Notes under the pieces: model-generated
Database searches by the model: none
Told to the model about the DNA's origin: nothing
Seen by the model: only the letters and a program-made list of their open reading frames with translations
Position numbers and translations under genes: made by a program
In this document: piece by piece, positions 18,021 through 26,280 of the stretch
Layout: the number at the start of each line of letters is the position of its first letter
Numbering within the stretch: position 1 is the first letter of the stretch
Origin: Sva-07 sp963728355
GTDB lineage: Bacteria > Actinomycetota > Acidimicrobiia > Acidimicrobiales > Ilumatobacteraceae
Reading direction: 5' to 3'
NCBI GenBank assembly: GCA_963728355.1
Contig: CAVSJQ010000002.1
Span: forward strand, 372,001-436,000
Length of the DNA: 64,000 bases

Positions 18021-20495
18021 ATGACCGACATGCAACGCCGCCACGGGCCGTCGGGGCCGCGCACGTCGGCTGACGCCGAGGCGTGGACGTGGCGCTACGA
18101 CGGCTACGACCCCGCCGAGGAGGGCCAGCGCGAAGCGTTGTGCACCGTCGGCAACGGCTACCTGGCGACCCGCGGTGCCGCACCCGAGGCAGGTGCCGAC
18201 GGCACCCACTATCCCGGCACGTACATCGCCGGTGTCTACAACCGGCGGACCAGCGAGGTCGCCGACGGAGCGACCGTCGACAACGAGAGCCTCGTCAACG
18301 TGCCGAACTGGTTGGTGCTCACGTTCCGCATCGACGGTGGCCCGTGGTTCCGCATCGACGACGTCGAGATCCTCGACCACCACCAGACGCTCGACCTGCG
18401 ACGGGGTGTGCTGATTCGCCGGACCCGGTTCCGCGATGATGCCGGCAGAACGACGCAGCTGACCCAACGCCGCTTCGTGTCGATGGCGTTCGAGCACGCC
18501 GCCGTGCTGGAGACCACGGTGATGGCGGAGGACTGGTCGGGGCGGATCGAGTTCCGCTCCGGGCTGGACGGGACCGTGCAGAACACGCTCGTCGAGCGGT
18601 ATCGGTCGCTGGAGAGCGACCACCTCACCGTGGTCGACACCTGCGCACTCGCGGAGGACTCCGTGCTGCTCGAGGTCGAGACCAACCGATCACACATCCG
18701 CATCGCGCTGGCGGCGCGCACCCGCGTCGTCGACGACGGCGCCGACCCGACGTACCGGTTGGTCACAGAGCAGGGATGGATCGGACACGACGTCGCCGTC
18801 GCCATCACGCAGGGCGACGCCGTCACGGTCGAGAAGCTCGTCACCGTGTTCACCGACCGCGATCGCGCCATCTCCGAACCAGGCGAGGAGGCCGCTCGCT
18901 GGCTGCCGCGCCTGGACGGCTTCGACGTGATGCTCCACGACCATGTGCGGATGTGGGGACTGCTGTGGGCGCGGTTCCATCTCCGGCTCGACGGCGGAGA
19001 CGACGCTGGGCACATCCTGCCGATCCTGCGGCTCCACGTACTCCACCTGCTGCAGACCACCTCGCCCCACACCGCCGACCTCGATGCCGGTATCCCGCCG
19101 AGAGGCCTGCACGGCGAGGCGTATCGAGGCCACATCCTGTGGGACGAACTGTTCGTGTTCCCGCTGCTCAATCTGCGGTTCCCCGGCCTCTCGCGTGCGC
19201 TCTTGCTCTACCGGTACCGCCGCCTCCCGGAGGCTCGTCAGGCCGCCCGAGAGGCGGGGCTCGAAGGCGCGATGTTCCCGTGGCAGTCGGGCAGCGACGG
19301 CCGCGAGGAGAACCAGCAGCTCCACCTGAATCCGCTGTCGGGCCGATGGCTTCCCGATCCGACGCATCGCCAACGTCACGTCGGCATCGCCATCGCCCAC
19401 AACGTGTGGCAGTACTACGAGGTCACGTGCGACCGCGACTTCCTCGTCGAGTTCGGTGCCGAGTTGCTGTTCGAGATCGCCCGGTTCTGGGCGAGCATCG
19501 CCACCTACGACCGGACCAAGGACCGCTACGTGATCTGCGGGGTCATGGGACCCGACGAGTTCCACTCGGGCTACCCGGGTGAACCCGAGAACGGCATCGA
19601 CAACAACGCCTACACCAACGTGATGGCCGCCTGGACGCTGCTGCGCGCGCTCGACGTGCTCGACGTGCTCCCCGCGGAACGGCGTGACGAGCTGCTCGAC
19701 CGGCTGCAGCTGAGCTCGGAGGACTTCGACCGCTGGCGCCACGTCTCGGCGCGGATGTTCGTGCCCTTCCACGACGACGGCCTGATCAGCCAGTTCGAGG
19801 GCTACGAGCAGCTCGAGGAACTCGACTGGCACGGTCTCCGCGAGCGCTACGGCGACATCCAACGCCTCGACCGGATCCTCGAGGGCGAGGACGACAGCGT
19901 GAACCGCTACCAGGCGTCGAAGCAGGCCGACGTGCTGATGCTGTTCTATCTGCTGTCGTCGGCCGAGCTCGGCGAACTGTTCGACCACCTCGGCTACCGC
20001 TTCGAGCCGGACATGATCCCGAAGAACATCGACTACTACCTCGCGCGGACCTCCCACGGCTCGACGCTCAGCGCGCTCGTGCATGCCTGGGTGCTGGCCC
20101 GGTCGCAGCGCGAACGGGCGGCGGAGCTGTTCGTTCGGGTGCTGGAATCCGACGTGGCCGACATCCAGGGCGGCACGACCGCGGAGGGCATCCATCTCGC
20201 GGCGATGGCCGGCAGCGTCGACATCTTGGTGCGGTGCTTCTCCGGGCTCGAGGTGCGCGGCGACCGGCTGATTCTCAACCCCTACTGGCCGTCGGAGCTG
20301 GGCCGGCTGGAGTTCCGGATCCAGTACCGCCAGCATCCGCTGACGCTGCAGGTGTCCGGGGCCGCGCTGGAGGTGAGCGCCGGGAGCAGCCTGGAGCAGC
20401 CGATCGTGGTGGTGTGCCGCGACGAGGAGGCGGTCCTCGAGCCCAACTCCCGCCTCCGGTTCCCCGTCGGAGCCGCACCCCACGACGAGCGATGA
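18021..20495 (+). CDS. GH65 glycosyl hydrolase/phosphorylase (maltose, trehalose or kojibiose phosphorylase type)
   Basis: An 824-residue GH65 enzyme that splits an alpha-linked disaccharide, in most members with phosphate to give beta-glucose 1-phosphate and glucose. The N-terminal beta-sandwich has ALCTVGNGYLATRGAAPE. The helical barrel contains GARFPWQSG-like LEGAMFPWQSGSDG, NVWQYYEVTCD and the catalytic acid E513 in GVMGPDEFHSGY; LARTSHGSTLS and TAEGIHLAAM come later. It is divergent from the HAD/OtsB gene, whose HAD domain would use its sugar phosphate. A pure trehalase role, as in some GH65 proteins, is not excluded. Its stop codon TGA lies inside the nested palindrome copy 4. Confidence 0.9.
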   Translation: MTDMQRRHGPSGPRTSADAEAWTWRYDGYDPAEEGQREALCTVGNGYLATRGAAPEAGADGTHYPGTYIAGVYNRRTSEVADGATVDNESLVNVPNWLVLTFRIDGGPWFRIDDVEILDHHQTLDLRRGVLIRRTRFRDDAGRTTQLTQRRFVSMAFEHAAVLETTVMAEDWSGRIEFRSGLDGTVQNTLVERYRSLESDHLTVVDTCALAEDSVLLEVETNRSHIRIALAARTRVVDDGADPTYRLVTEQGWIGHDVAVAITQGDAVTVEKLVTVFTDRDRAISEPGEEAARWLPRLDGFDVMLHDHVRMWGLLWARFHLRLDGGDDAGHILPILRLHVLHLLQTTSPHTADLDAGIPPRGLHGEAYRGHILWDELFVFPLLNLRFPGLSRALLLYRYRRLPEARQAAREAGLEGAMFPWQSGSDGREENQQLHLNPLSGRWLPDPTHRQRHVGIAIAHNVWQYYEVTCDRDFLVEFGAELLFEIARFWASIATYDRTKDRYVICGVMGPDEFHSGYPGEPENGIDNNAYTNVMAAWTLLRALDVLDVLPAERRDELLDRLQLSSEDFDRWRHVSARMFVPFHDDGLISQFEGYEQLEELDWHGLRERYGDIQRLDRILEGEDDSVNRYQASKQADVLMLFYLLSSAELGELFDHLGYRFEPDMIPKNIDYYLARTSHGSTLSALVHAWVLARSQRERAAELFVRVLESDVADIQGGTTAEGIHLAAMAGSVDILVRCFSGLEVRGDRLILNPYWPSELGRLEFRIQYRQHPLTLQVSGAALEVSAGSSLEQPIVVVCRDEEAVLEPNSRLRFPVGAAPHDER

Positions 20496-20531
20496 GCCAA
20501 CCGCCCAAATGCGGGCTTTTCGCTCATCGCT
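20488..20531. repeat. Nested palindromic repeat, copy 4
   Basis: Outer arms AGCGATGAGC / GCTCATCGCT around an inner GCCCAAATGCGGGC and TTTT. The repeat begins within the last codons of the GH65 gene and supplies its stop (CGA TGA at 20490-20495). Confidence 0.85.
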
Positions 20532-20548
20532 CGGGTTCCACCCGTCGC

Positions 20549-20591
20549 AGCGATGAGCCAACCGCCCAAATGCGGGCTTTTCGCTCATCGC
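20549..20591. repeat. Nested palindromic repeat, copy 5
   Basis: Tandem partner of copy 4, 17 bases downstream, with the same inner GCCCAAATGCGGGC variant and outer arms GCGATGAGC / GCTCATCGC. It separates the GH65 gene from the furA-katG promoter region; a TTGACA hexamer, possibly a -35 box, follows at 20607. Confidence 0.85.
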
Positions 20592-20644
20592 GACGGCGTC
20601 GTCATCTTGACAGAGTCCAAAGTTTGTGGAAGAGTTCGAACCTG

Positions 20645-21100
20645 ATGTCGTCAGATCTCGTTCGAATGTTGCGCAAGCACGACCTCCAGGTCACCGCGCA
20701 ACGGCTCGCGGTGCTCCGTGCCGTCAACGAGCATCCCCACGCAACGGCCGGCGACATCGCCGACGATGTGCGTCGAACGATCGGCACCATCTCCCGGCAG
20801 TCGGTGTACGACACCCTCACCCTGCTCACCGAGCGCGACATCGTCCGCCGCATCCAGCCGGCCGGATCCTCCGCTCGTTACGAGGACCGCATCGGTGACA
20901 ACCACCATCACCTGGTCTGCCGGAACTGCGATCGCCTCGTCGACGTCGACTGCGCCGTCGGCGAGGTGCCCTGCCTCATCCCCGTCGACGCAGGGGACTT
21001 CGTCGTCGACGAGGCCGAGGTGACCTACTGGGGCATCTGCCCCGAGTGCCAGACCCACCGATCCACACCCGAACCCGCGCAACACGAGGAGCAACGATGA
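20645..21100 (+). CDS. furA: Fur-family peroxide/iron regulator (FurA)
   Basis: A 151-residue Fur/PerR-type repressor. The N-terminal winged helix covers residues 1-80 (VTAQRLAVLRAVNEHPHATAGDIADDVRR, then ISRQSVYDTLTLLTERDIVRRI). The metal-binding part has DNHHHLVCRNCDRLVDVDC, with the CxxC zinc motif CRNC, and a second CPEC near the end. Its stop overlaps the katG ATG (ATGA), the classic actinobacterial furA-katG arrangement in which FurA represses its own promoter and katG until oxidised or metal-depleted. I chose the ATG at 20645 because translation upstream of it would run through the repeat copies. Confidence 0.93.
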   Translation: MSSDLVRMLRKHDLQVTAQRLAVLRAVNEHPHATAGDIADDVRRTIGTISRQSVYDTLTLLTERDIVRRIQPAGSSARYEDRIGDNHHHLVCRNCDRLVDVDCAVGEVPCLIPVDAGDFVVDEAEVTYWGICPECQTHRSTPEPAQHEEQR

Positions 21101-23301
21101 CCGACAACAACGCACTGTCCGCAGAGTGGGGTTCCCTGACCTCCGGGGAGTTCCAGTCCAACGAGAAGTGGTGGCCGAACGCACTGAACCTGCGGATCCT
21201 GCACCAGAACCACCCCGACTCGACGCCGTTCGGTGCGCAGTTCGACTACCGCGAGCAGTTCTCCCAGCTCGACGTCGACGAACTGACCCGCGACGTCGAC
21301 GCCCTGATGACCGACTCTCAGGACTGGTGGCCCGCCGACTGGGGCCACTACGGCCCGTTCTTCATCCGCATGAGCTGGCACGCCGCCGGCACCTACCGGG
21401 TGAGTGACGGCCGCGGCGGTGGCGGTACCGGCGCCCAGCGCTACGCCCCGCTCAACTCGTGGCCGGACAACGGCAACCTCGACAAGGCCCGCCGCCTGCT
21501 GCTGCCGATCAAGCAGAAGTACGGCAAGCGGATCTCGTGGGCCGACCTGTTCGTGTTCGCCGGCAACCGCGCCCTGGAGACGATGGGGTTCCGGACCGCC
21601 GGTTTCTCCTTCGGCCGCAACGACATCTGGGCGCCCGAGGACGACATCTACTGGGGTCCGGAGAACGAGTGGTTGTCGATCAACGACGAGCGCTACACCG
21701 GGAGCTGGGAAGACGGCAGCCGGGCGCTCGACAACCCGCTGGCCGCCGTGCAGATGGGTCTCATCTACGTCAACCCGGAGGGCCCCAACGGCGTCCCCGA
21801 CGCGATGAAGTCCGCTCAGGACATTCGCGAGACGTTCGGTCGCATGGCGATGAACGACGAGGAGACCGTGGCGCTGACCGTCGGTGGCCACACCTTCGGC
21901 AAGATGCACGGCGCCGTCCCGCCGGAGTCGCACGGCCCCGAGCCGGAAGCGGCCAGCCTCGCCGAGCAGGGCCTCGGTTGGGCCAACAAGCACGAGTCCG
22001 GCTTCGGTGAGTACACGCTGACGTCCGGCCTCGAGGGCGCCTGGACGCCGACGCCGACCAAGTGGGACAACACGTACCTCGAGACGATCTTCTCCCACGA
22101 GTGGGAGCTGGTCGAGTCGCCGGCCGGTGCCAAGCAGTGGCAGCCGCGCGAGGTGAAGGAGGGCTTCATGGTCCCCGACGCCCACGTCGAGGGCAAGATG
22201 AACCCGCCCACCATGTCGACCGCCGACATGGCGATGATCGCCGACCCGGCCTACCTCGAGATCTCGAAGCGGTTCCGCGAAAACCCGGACCAGCTCGCCG
22301 ACGCCTTCGCCAAGGCCTGGTTCAAGCTGCTGCATCGCGACATGGGGCCGGCCAGCCGCTACGTCGGCCCGCAGGCGCCCGACGAGGAGTTCCTCTGGCA
22401 GGACAACGTGCCGGCCCAGGAGGGACCGATGATCGGCGACGCCGAGATCGCCGAACTCAAGTCGACCATCCTCGGCTCGGGCCTCGGCACCGACCAGCTC
22501 GTGCGGACCGCATGGGCGTCGGCGTCGACCTACCGTCGCACCGACTACCGCGGTGGCGCCAACGGCGCCCGGATCCGCCTGTCGCCGATGAGCGAATGGG
22601 ACGTCAACGTCCAGTCCGGTGTCAACTCGGTGATCTCGAAGCTCGATGAGATCCGGGGCGAGTTCAACGGCAAGGGCGGCGCGCAGGTGTCGCTCGCCGA
22701 CATGATCGTGCTCGGCGGCACCGCCGCAGTGGAAGCTGCCGCCAAGGCGGCCGGCCACGACATCACGGTGCCGTTCACGCCGGGCCGTACCGATGCCTCG
22801 CAGGAGGACACCGACATCGACTCGTTCCAGTGGCTCGAGCCGAACGCCGACGGGTTCCGCAACTACGTCCGCAAGTTCGGTTCGGTTCCGACCGAGCACC
22901 TCCTGATCGACAAGGCGTTCATGTTGAACCTCACCGCGCCGCAGATGACGGCGCTCGTCGGCGGTCTGCGGGTGATCGGCAACAACGTCGGCGACGACGG
23001 CTACGGCGAGTTGACCGACCGCAAGGGTCAGCTCACCAACGACTTCTTCGTCAACCTCCTCGACATGAAGACCAAGTGGTCGGCGGTCGGTGAGGAAGAG
23101 GACGTCTTCGAGGGTCGTGACCGGTCGTCGGGTGACCTGAAGTGGAAGGCGACGCGAGTCGACCTGATCTTCGGCGCCAACAGCCAGCTGCGGGCGCTCG
23201 CCGAGGAGTTCGCCGCTGCCGGCGGCGAGGACGACTTCGTCCGTCACTTCGTTGCCGGCTGGGTCAAGGTCATGGAGAACGACCGCTTCGACCTCGACTG
23301 A
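21097..23301 (+). CDS. katG: Catalase-peroxidase
   Basis: A 734-residue bifunctional heme catalase-peroxidase, normal length for KatG. The distal heme residues R91, W94 and H95 lie in FIRMSWHAAGTYR and the proximal H265 in TVGGHTFGKMHG. The family covalent Met-Tyr-Trp crosslink residues are present: W94, the tyrosine in IYVNPEGPNG and the methionine in RMAMNDEET. A degenerate second peroxidase domain fills the C-terminal half. It detoxifies hydrogen peroxide. The GAGGAG ribosome site and ATGA overlap with furA show co-expression, and a strong hairpin follows the stop. Confidence 0.97.
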   Translation: MTDNNALSAEWGSLTSGEFQSNEKWWPNALNLRILHQNHPDSTPFGAQFDYREQFSQLDVDELTRDVDALMTDSQDWWPADWGHYGPFFIRMSWHAAGTYRVSDGRGGGGTGAQRYAPLNSWPDNGNLDKARRLLLPIKQKYGKRISWADLFVFAGNRALETMGFRTAGFSFGRNDIWAPEDDIYWGPENEWLSINDERYTGSWEDGSRALDNPLAAVQMGLIYVNPEGPNGVPDAMKSAQDIRETFGRMAMNDEETVALTVGGHTFGKMHGAVPPESHGPEPEAASLAEQGLGWANKHESGFGEYTLTSGLEGAWTPTPTKWDNTYLETIFSHEWELVESPAGAKQWQPREVKEGFMVPDAHVEGKMNPPTMSTADMAMIADPAYLEISKRFRENPDQLADAFAKAWFKLLHRDMGPASRYVGPQAPDEEFLWQDNVPAQEGPMIGDAEIAELKSTILGSGLGTDQLVRTAWASASTYRRTDYRGGANGARIRLSPMSEWDVNVQSGVNSVISKLDEIRGEFNGKGGAQVSLADMIVLGGTAAVEAAAKAAGHDITVPFTPGRTDASQEDTDIDSFQWLEPNADGFRNYVRKFGSVPTEHLLIDKAFMLNLTAPQMTALVGGLRVIGNNVGDDGYGELTDRKGQLTNDFFVNLLDMKTKWSAVGEEEDVFEGRDRSSGDLKWKATRVDLIFGANSQLRALAEEFAAAGGEDDFVRHFVAGWVKVMENDRFDLD

Positions 23302-23319
23302 GGATTCCGGTTCCTGTTC

Positions 23320-23348
23320 GGTGGGGTGTCGCGCTGCGGCACCCCACC
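23320..23348 (+). terminator. Hairpin after katG
   Basis: A perfect 9-base inverted repeat, GGTGGGGTG / CACCCCACC, with an 11-base loop, starts 19 bases after the katG stop. There is no clear T-run, so it is a stem-type terminator or stabilising 3' structure. Confidence 0.6.
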
Positions 23349-23421
23349 GTCGCGTCCACGTTCACGACGTCGCCCCGGAGACCTTGCTGTAGTAACCCAA
23401 CGACGTTTCGAGCAAGGAGCG

Positions 23422-23448
23422 TAGTTCTGGAAATTGTTTCCTAGACTA
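23422..23448. promoter_or_regulatory. Candidate MarR operator and promoter
   Basis: An imperfect 12-base inverted repeat, TAGTTCTGGAAA-TTG-TTTCCTAGACTA (9 of 12 pairs, with a perfect GGAAA/TTTCC core), lies 8 to 34 bases before the MarR GTG start. It overlaps TAGACT (23442-23447), a good -10 hexamer placed for a nearly leaderless transcript. Confidence 0.5.
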
Positions 23449-23455
23449 TGGATCT

Positions 23456-23908
23456 GTGCCGACCGCTGCGACCCGACCTTCCGCCCCGCTGGCAACCGAG
23501 CAGGTGCAACGACTTCGACTGGTCGTGCTCCGCCTGGCCCGGCGTATCCGCACCAACTCCGTGCACGAACTCACGCCGTCACAGCAGGCGGTGTTCGCCT
23601 CGATCGCCAAGAACGGCCCGGCCACGATCGCTCGGATCGCCGAGCTCGAACACGTCCAGCCGCCGTCGGCCAGCAAGATCGTCGCCTCCCTCGAGGCGCG
23701 CGGCCTCGTCGAGCGAGGGTCCGACCCCGACGACCGGCGCTGCTCGCTGATCGCCGCCACCGCCGCCGGCCTCGCCTACCTCGACGAGGTGCGCGCCGCC
23801 GGATGCTCCTGGTTGGTCGGCCAGCTCGCCGAACTCGACGCTGACGACATCGACGCCCTCGTGTCGGCACTGCCGGCATTCGAGCGGCTCGTGGCAGCCG
23901 ACTCGTGA
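23456..23908 (+). CDS. MarR-family transcriptional regulator
   Basis: A 150-residue winged-helix regulator. The core LTPSQQAVFASIAKNGPATIARIAELEHVQPPSASKIVASLEARGLVERGSDPDDRRCSL-type segment carries the recognition helix and the DDRR wing typical of MarR proteins. The GTG at 23456 follows a candidate -10 box by 8 bases. The next gene, an MFS exporter, starts inside its stop codon (GTGA overlap). The pair therefore looks like a repressor with its own efflux pump, induced by an unknown small molecule. The palindrome at 23422 is the likely autoregulatory site. Confidence 0.9.
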   Translation: MPTAATRPSAPLATEQVQRLRLVVLRLARRIRTNSVHELTPSQQAVFASIAKNGPATIARIAELEHVQPPSASKIVASLEARGLVERGSDPDDRRCSLIAATAAGLAYLDEVRAAGCSWLVGQLAELDADDIDALVSALPAFERLVAADS

Positions 23909-25173
23909 ACGCGCGCGTCGCCGCCATCTCCAGCCGCACGTTCGCCGCACTGCGATTCCGCAACTACCGGCTGTACTTCTTCAGCCAGGTCGTGTCGTTT
24001 TCGGGTACCTGGATGCAGGGCATCGCGCAAGCCTGGCTCGTCCTCGAGCTGACCGGCAGCGGTACCGCCCTCGGCGCCGTGGTCGCCATGCAGTTCCTCC
24101 CGACCCTGCTGCTCGCACCGTTCGGCGGGGTGATCGCCGACCGGTTCGACAAGCGCAAGCTGATCATGGTCACCCAGTCGATCGCCGGACTGCTCGCGTT
24201 CACGCTCGGCGTGCTGACGATCTCCGGTGCGGTCGAGCTCTGGATGGTGTATCTCATCGCCGCCGGCTTCGGCGCGGTCACCGCCGTCGACAATCCGAGC
24301 CGTCAGACGTTCGTGATGGAGATGGTCGGCCCCGCCGACATCGCCAACGCGGTGACGCTCAACAGCGTGGTGGTCAACGCCGCACGAGCGATCGGCCCGG
24401 CGATCGGCGGTGTCATCATCGCCACGGTCGGCATCGGGGAGTGTTTCGTGGTCAACGGGTTCAGCTACCTGGCGGTGATCATCGCGCTGGTCCTGATCCG
24501 TCCGGGCGAGCTGCATGAGTCAGCGAGGAGCGCCCGAGCGCCCGGTCAGCTCCGGCAGGGTTTCAGCTACGCATGGAACACGCACACGCTGCGGGTCACG
24601 CTCGTGATGCTGGCGATCATCGGCACGTTCACCTACGAATTCACCACCACGCTGCCGCTGCTCTCCGAGTTCACCTTCGGCGCCGGCAGCAGCGGTCTCG
24701 CCACGATGACCGCGCTGATGGGCCTGGGCGCCGTCGTGGGCGGGCTGGTCGTCGCGTCGAGCGGGCCGCCGACGGCACGCCGGTTGGTGGCGGTCGCGGG
24801 AACGTTCGGCTCACTGGTGCTGCTCGTCGCCGTCATGCCGACGATCGGCCTGGTGTTCGTCGTGATGCCGTTCGTCGGCGCCGCCAGTGTGGCGGTCATC
24901 TCGCTCTCCAACGCGACGCTGCAGCTCAACTCCGATCCGAAGCTGCGGGGGCGGGTGATGGCGATCTTCTCGATGGCCCTCATCGGCTCCACCCCGATCG
25001 GCGGCCCGCTGATGGGCTGGATCGGCGAGAACATCAGCGCCCGGGTGTCGCTCCTGATCGGCGGCTCCGCCGCGATCGTCGCAGCGCTGTACGGCTGGTG
25101 GAGCCTCACCCGCACCGCCTCCGCCACCGACACCGCTCCCGCTCCGGTGCCAGCGATGAGCCAAGCGCCCTGA
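23905..25173 (+). CDS. MFS efflux transporter (EntS-like MFS_3 group)
   Basis: A 422-residue major-facilitator protein with about 12 membrane segments. The N-terminus FRNYRLYFFSQVVSFSGTWMQGIAQAWLVLELTGS and loop 2-3 motif GGVIADRFDKRKLIM are typical of the EntS/MFS_3 exporters of drugs or siderophores. It starts with GTG at 23905, overlapping the MarR stop, so expression is coupled to the regulator. The C-terminal residues PAMSQAP and the stop codon are encoded by nested palindrome copy 6, so the native end may have been changed by the repeat. Substrate unknown. Confidence 0.9.
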   Translation: MNARVAAISSRTFAALRFRNYRLYFFSQVVSFSGTWMQGIAQAWLVLELTGSGTALGAVVAMQFLPTLLLAPFGGVIADRFDKRKLIMVTQSIAGLLAFTLGVLTISGAVELWMVYLIAAGFGAVTAVDNPSRQTFVMEMVGPADIANAVTLNSVVVNAARAIGPAIGGVIIATVGIGECFVVNGFSYLAVIIALVLIRPGELHESARSARAPGQLRQGFSYAWNTHTLRVTLVMLAIIGTFTYEFTTTLPLLSEFTFGAGSSGLATMTALMGLGAVVGGLVVASSGPPTARRLVAVAGTFGSLVLLVAVMPTIGLVFVVMPFVGAASVAVISLSNATLQLNSDPKLRGRVMAIFSMALIGSTPIGGPLMGWIGENISARVSLLIGGSAAIVAALYGWWSLTRTASATDTAPAPVPAMSQAP

Positions 25174-25195
25174 TACGGGCTTTTCGCTCATCGCT
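25152..25195. repeat. Nested palindromic repeat, copy 6
   Basis: Outer arms AGCGATGAGC / GCTCATCGCT around the inner GCCCTGATACGGGC and TTTT. The MFS gene reads into it and stops at the TGA of CCCTGATA, inside the inner hairpin. Confidence 0.85.
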
Positions 25196-25215
25196 CGCGT
25201 GGGCATGCCGTCGCT

Positions 25216-25245
25216 GGTGAGCGAACCGCCCTGATACGGGCTTTC
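25216..25245. repeat. Nested palindromic repeat, copy 7, left half
   Basis: A seventh copy (GGTGAGCGAACCGCCC, then TGATACGGGCTTTCGC) is cut off after the inner hairpin. The sequence then becomes transposase coding, and the missing right half reappears at 26167, on the far side of the transposase remnant. Confidence 0.75.
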
Positions 25246-26154
25246 GCGTCGCGGCGGATCTCGGTTGCGACTGGCACACCGTGATGGATGCCGTCGTCCA
25301 CTACGGCACCCCGCTGATCGACGACCCCAACCGCATCGGCAACGTCACCGCGGTCGGGCTCGACGAGGTGCTGTTCTGCCGGTCGGGTCCGTTCAAGCGT
25401 CGGGCCTGGTCGACGCAGGTCGTCGACGTCGCCCGCGGTCAACTGTTGGACGTTGTGCCTGGTCGCGACGCTGCCAGCACGTGTGCATGGTTCGCCGAGC
25501 AGCCCGTCGAGTGGTGCGAGTCGATCCGTTGGGCGACGTTGGATCTGTCAGGGCCCTATCGGGCCGTGTTCGACACGATGCTGCCGCACGCCACCCAGAT
25601 CGCAGATCCGTTCCATGTCGTGAAGCTCGCCAACTTCGTGCTCGATGAGACCCGCCGCCGCGTGCAGAACGAGACCGTGCGGGCATCGCGGCCGCAAGAC
25701 CGACCCGCTGTATCGGATCCGCAAGTTGATGACCATCGCTCACGAACGCCTCGACCCCACCAACAACGACAAGCTCCGCGGGCTCCTCGACGCCGGCGAC
25801 CCCGGCGGTGAGGTCCGCACCGCCTGGCACGCGAAGGAAGTGGTGCGCGAGATCTACACGATCGACGACCCGGTCGTGGCTGGCGAGTTCGTCGCGCAGC
25901 TCGGCATCGATCTCCAAGACGAGTCATGCCCACCGGAGGTGCAACGCCTCGGGCGCACCATCGTTCGCTGGCGGCACCAGATCGCCGCCTGGCACCAAGC
26001 CCGTCACACCAACGGACCTACCGAGGCCGTCAACAACCTGATCAAGCGCATCAAACGCGTCGCCTTCGGGATCAGCAACTGGACGAACTACCGGATCCGA
26101 GCCCTGCTCTACGCCGGCCGACCCGACTGGTCACTGCTCGAAACTCGACGCTGA
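25246..26154 (+). pseudogene. Degenerate ISL3-family transposase
   Basis: The sequence encodes the catalytic half of an ISL3-type DDE transposase in two frames. From 25251 one frame reads AADLGCDWHTV, then VTAVGLDEVLF (first acidic residue), IRWATLDLSGPYR and HATQIADPFHVVKLAN (second acidic residue). Near 25680 a one-base shift moves it into the frame starting GHRGRKTDPLYRI, which continues to GPTEAVNNLIKRIKRVAFG (final E) and stops at 26154. The N-terminal zinc-finger and helix-turn-helix part, about 150 residues, is missing. The element is dead: truncated at the left and frameshifted inside. Its edges coincide with the two halves of a nested palindrome. Confidence 0.88.
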
Positions 26155-26166
26155 AATCCGAAGCGC

Positions 26167-26184
26167 CGCTTTTCGCTCATCGCT
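26167..26184. repeat. Nested palindromic repeat, copy 7, right half
   Basis: CGCTTTTCGCTCATCGCT is the right arm of the nested palindrome, beginning 12 bases after the transposase remnant stop. With 25216-25245 it reconstructs one copy split by the insertion. Confidence 0.75.
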
Positions 26185-26280
26185 GACGGTTCGACCGTGC
26201 AGCACTTCGTCGCGGGAGATCAGGCATGTGCCATGCTCCTCGGGGTCGGACGGGTGGATCGATCCTGAGGGCCCGACGGT

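Noticed and set aside
25680..25690. Programmed frameshift in the ISL3 transposase
   Set aside because: ISL3 transposases are normally read in one frame, there is no slippery motif, and the N-terminus is also missing, so simple decay is the better explanation.
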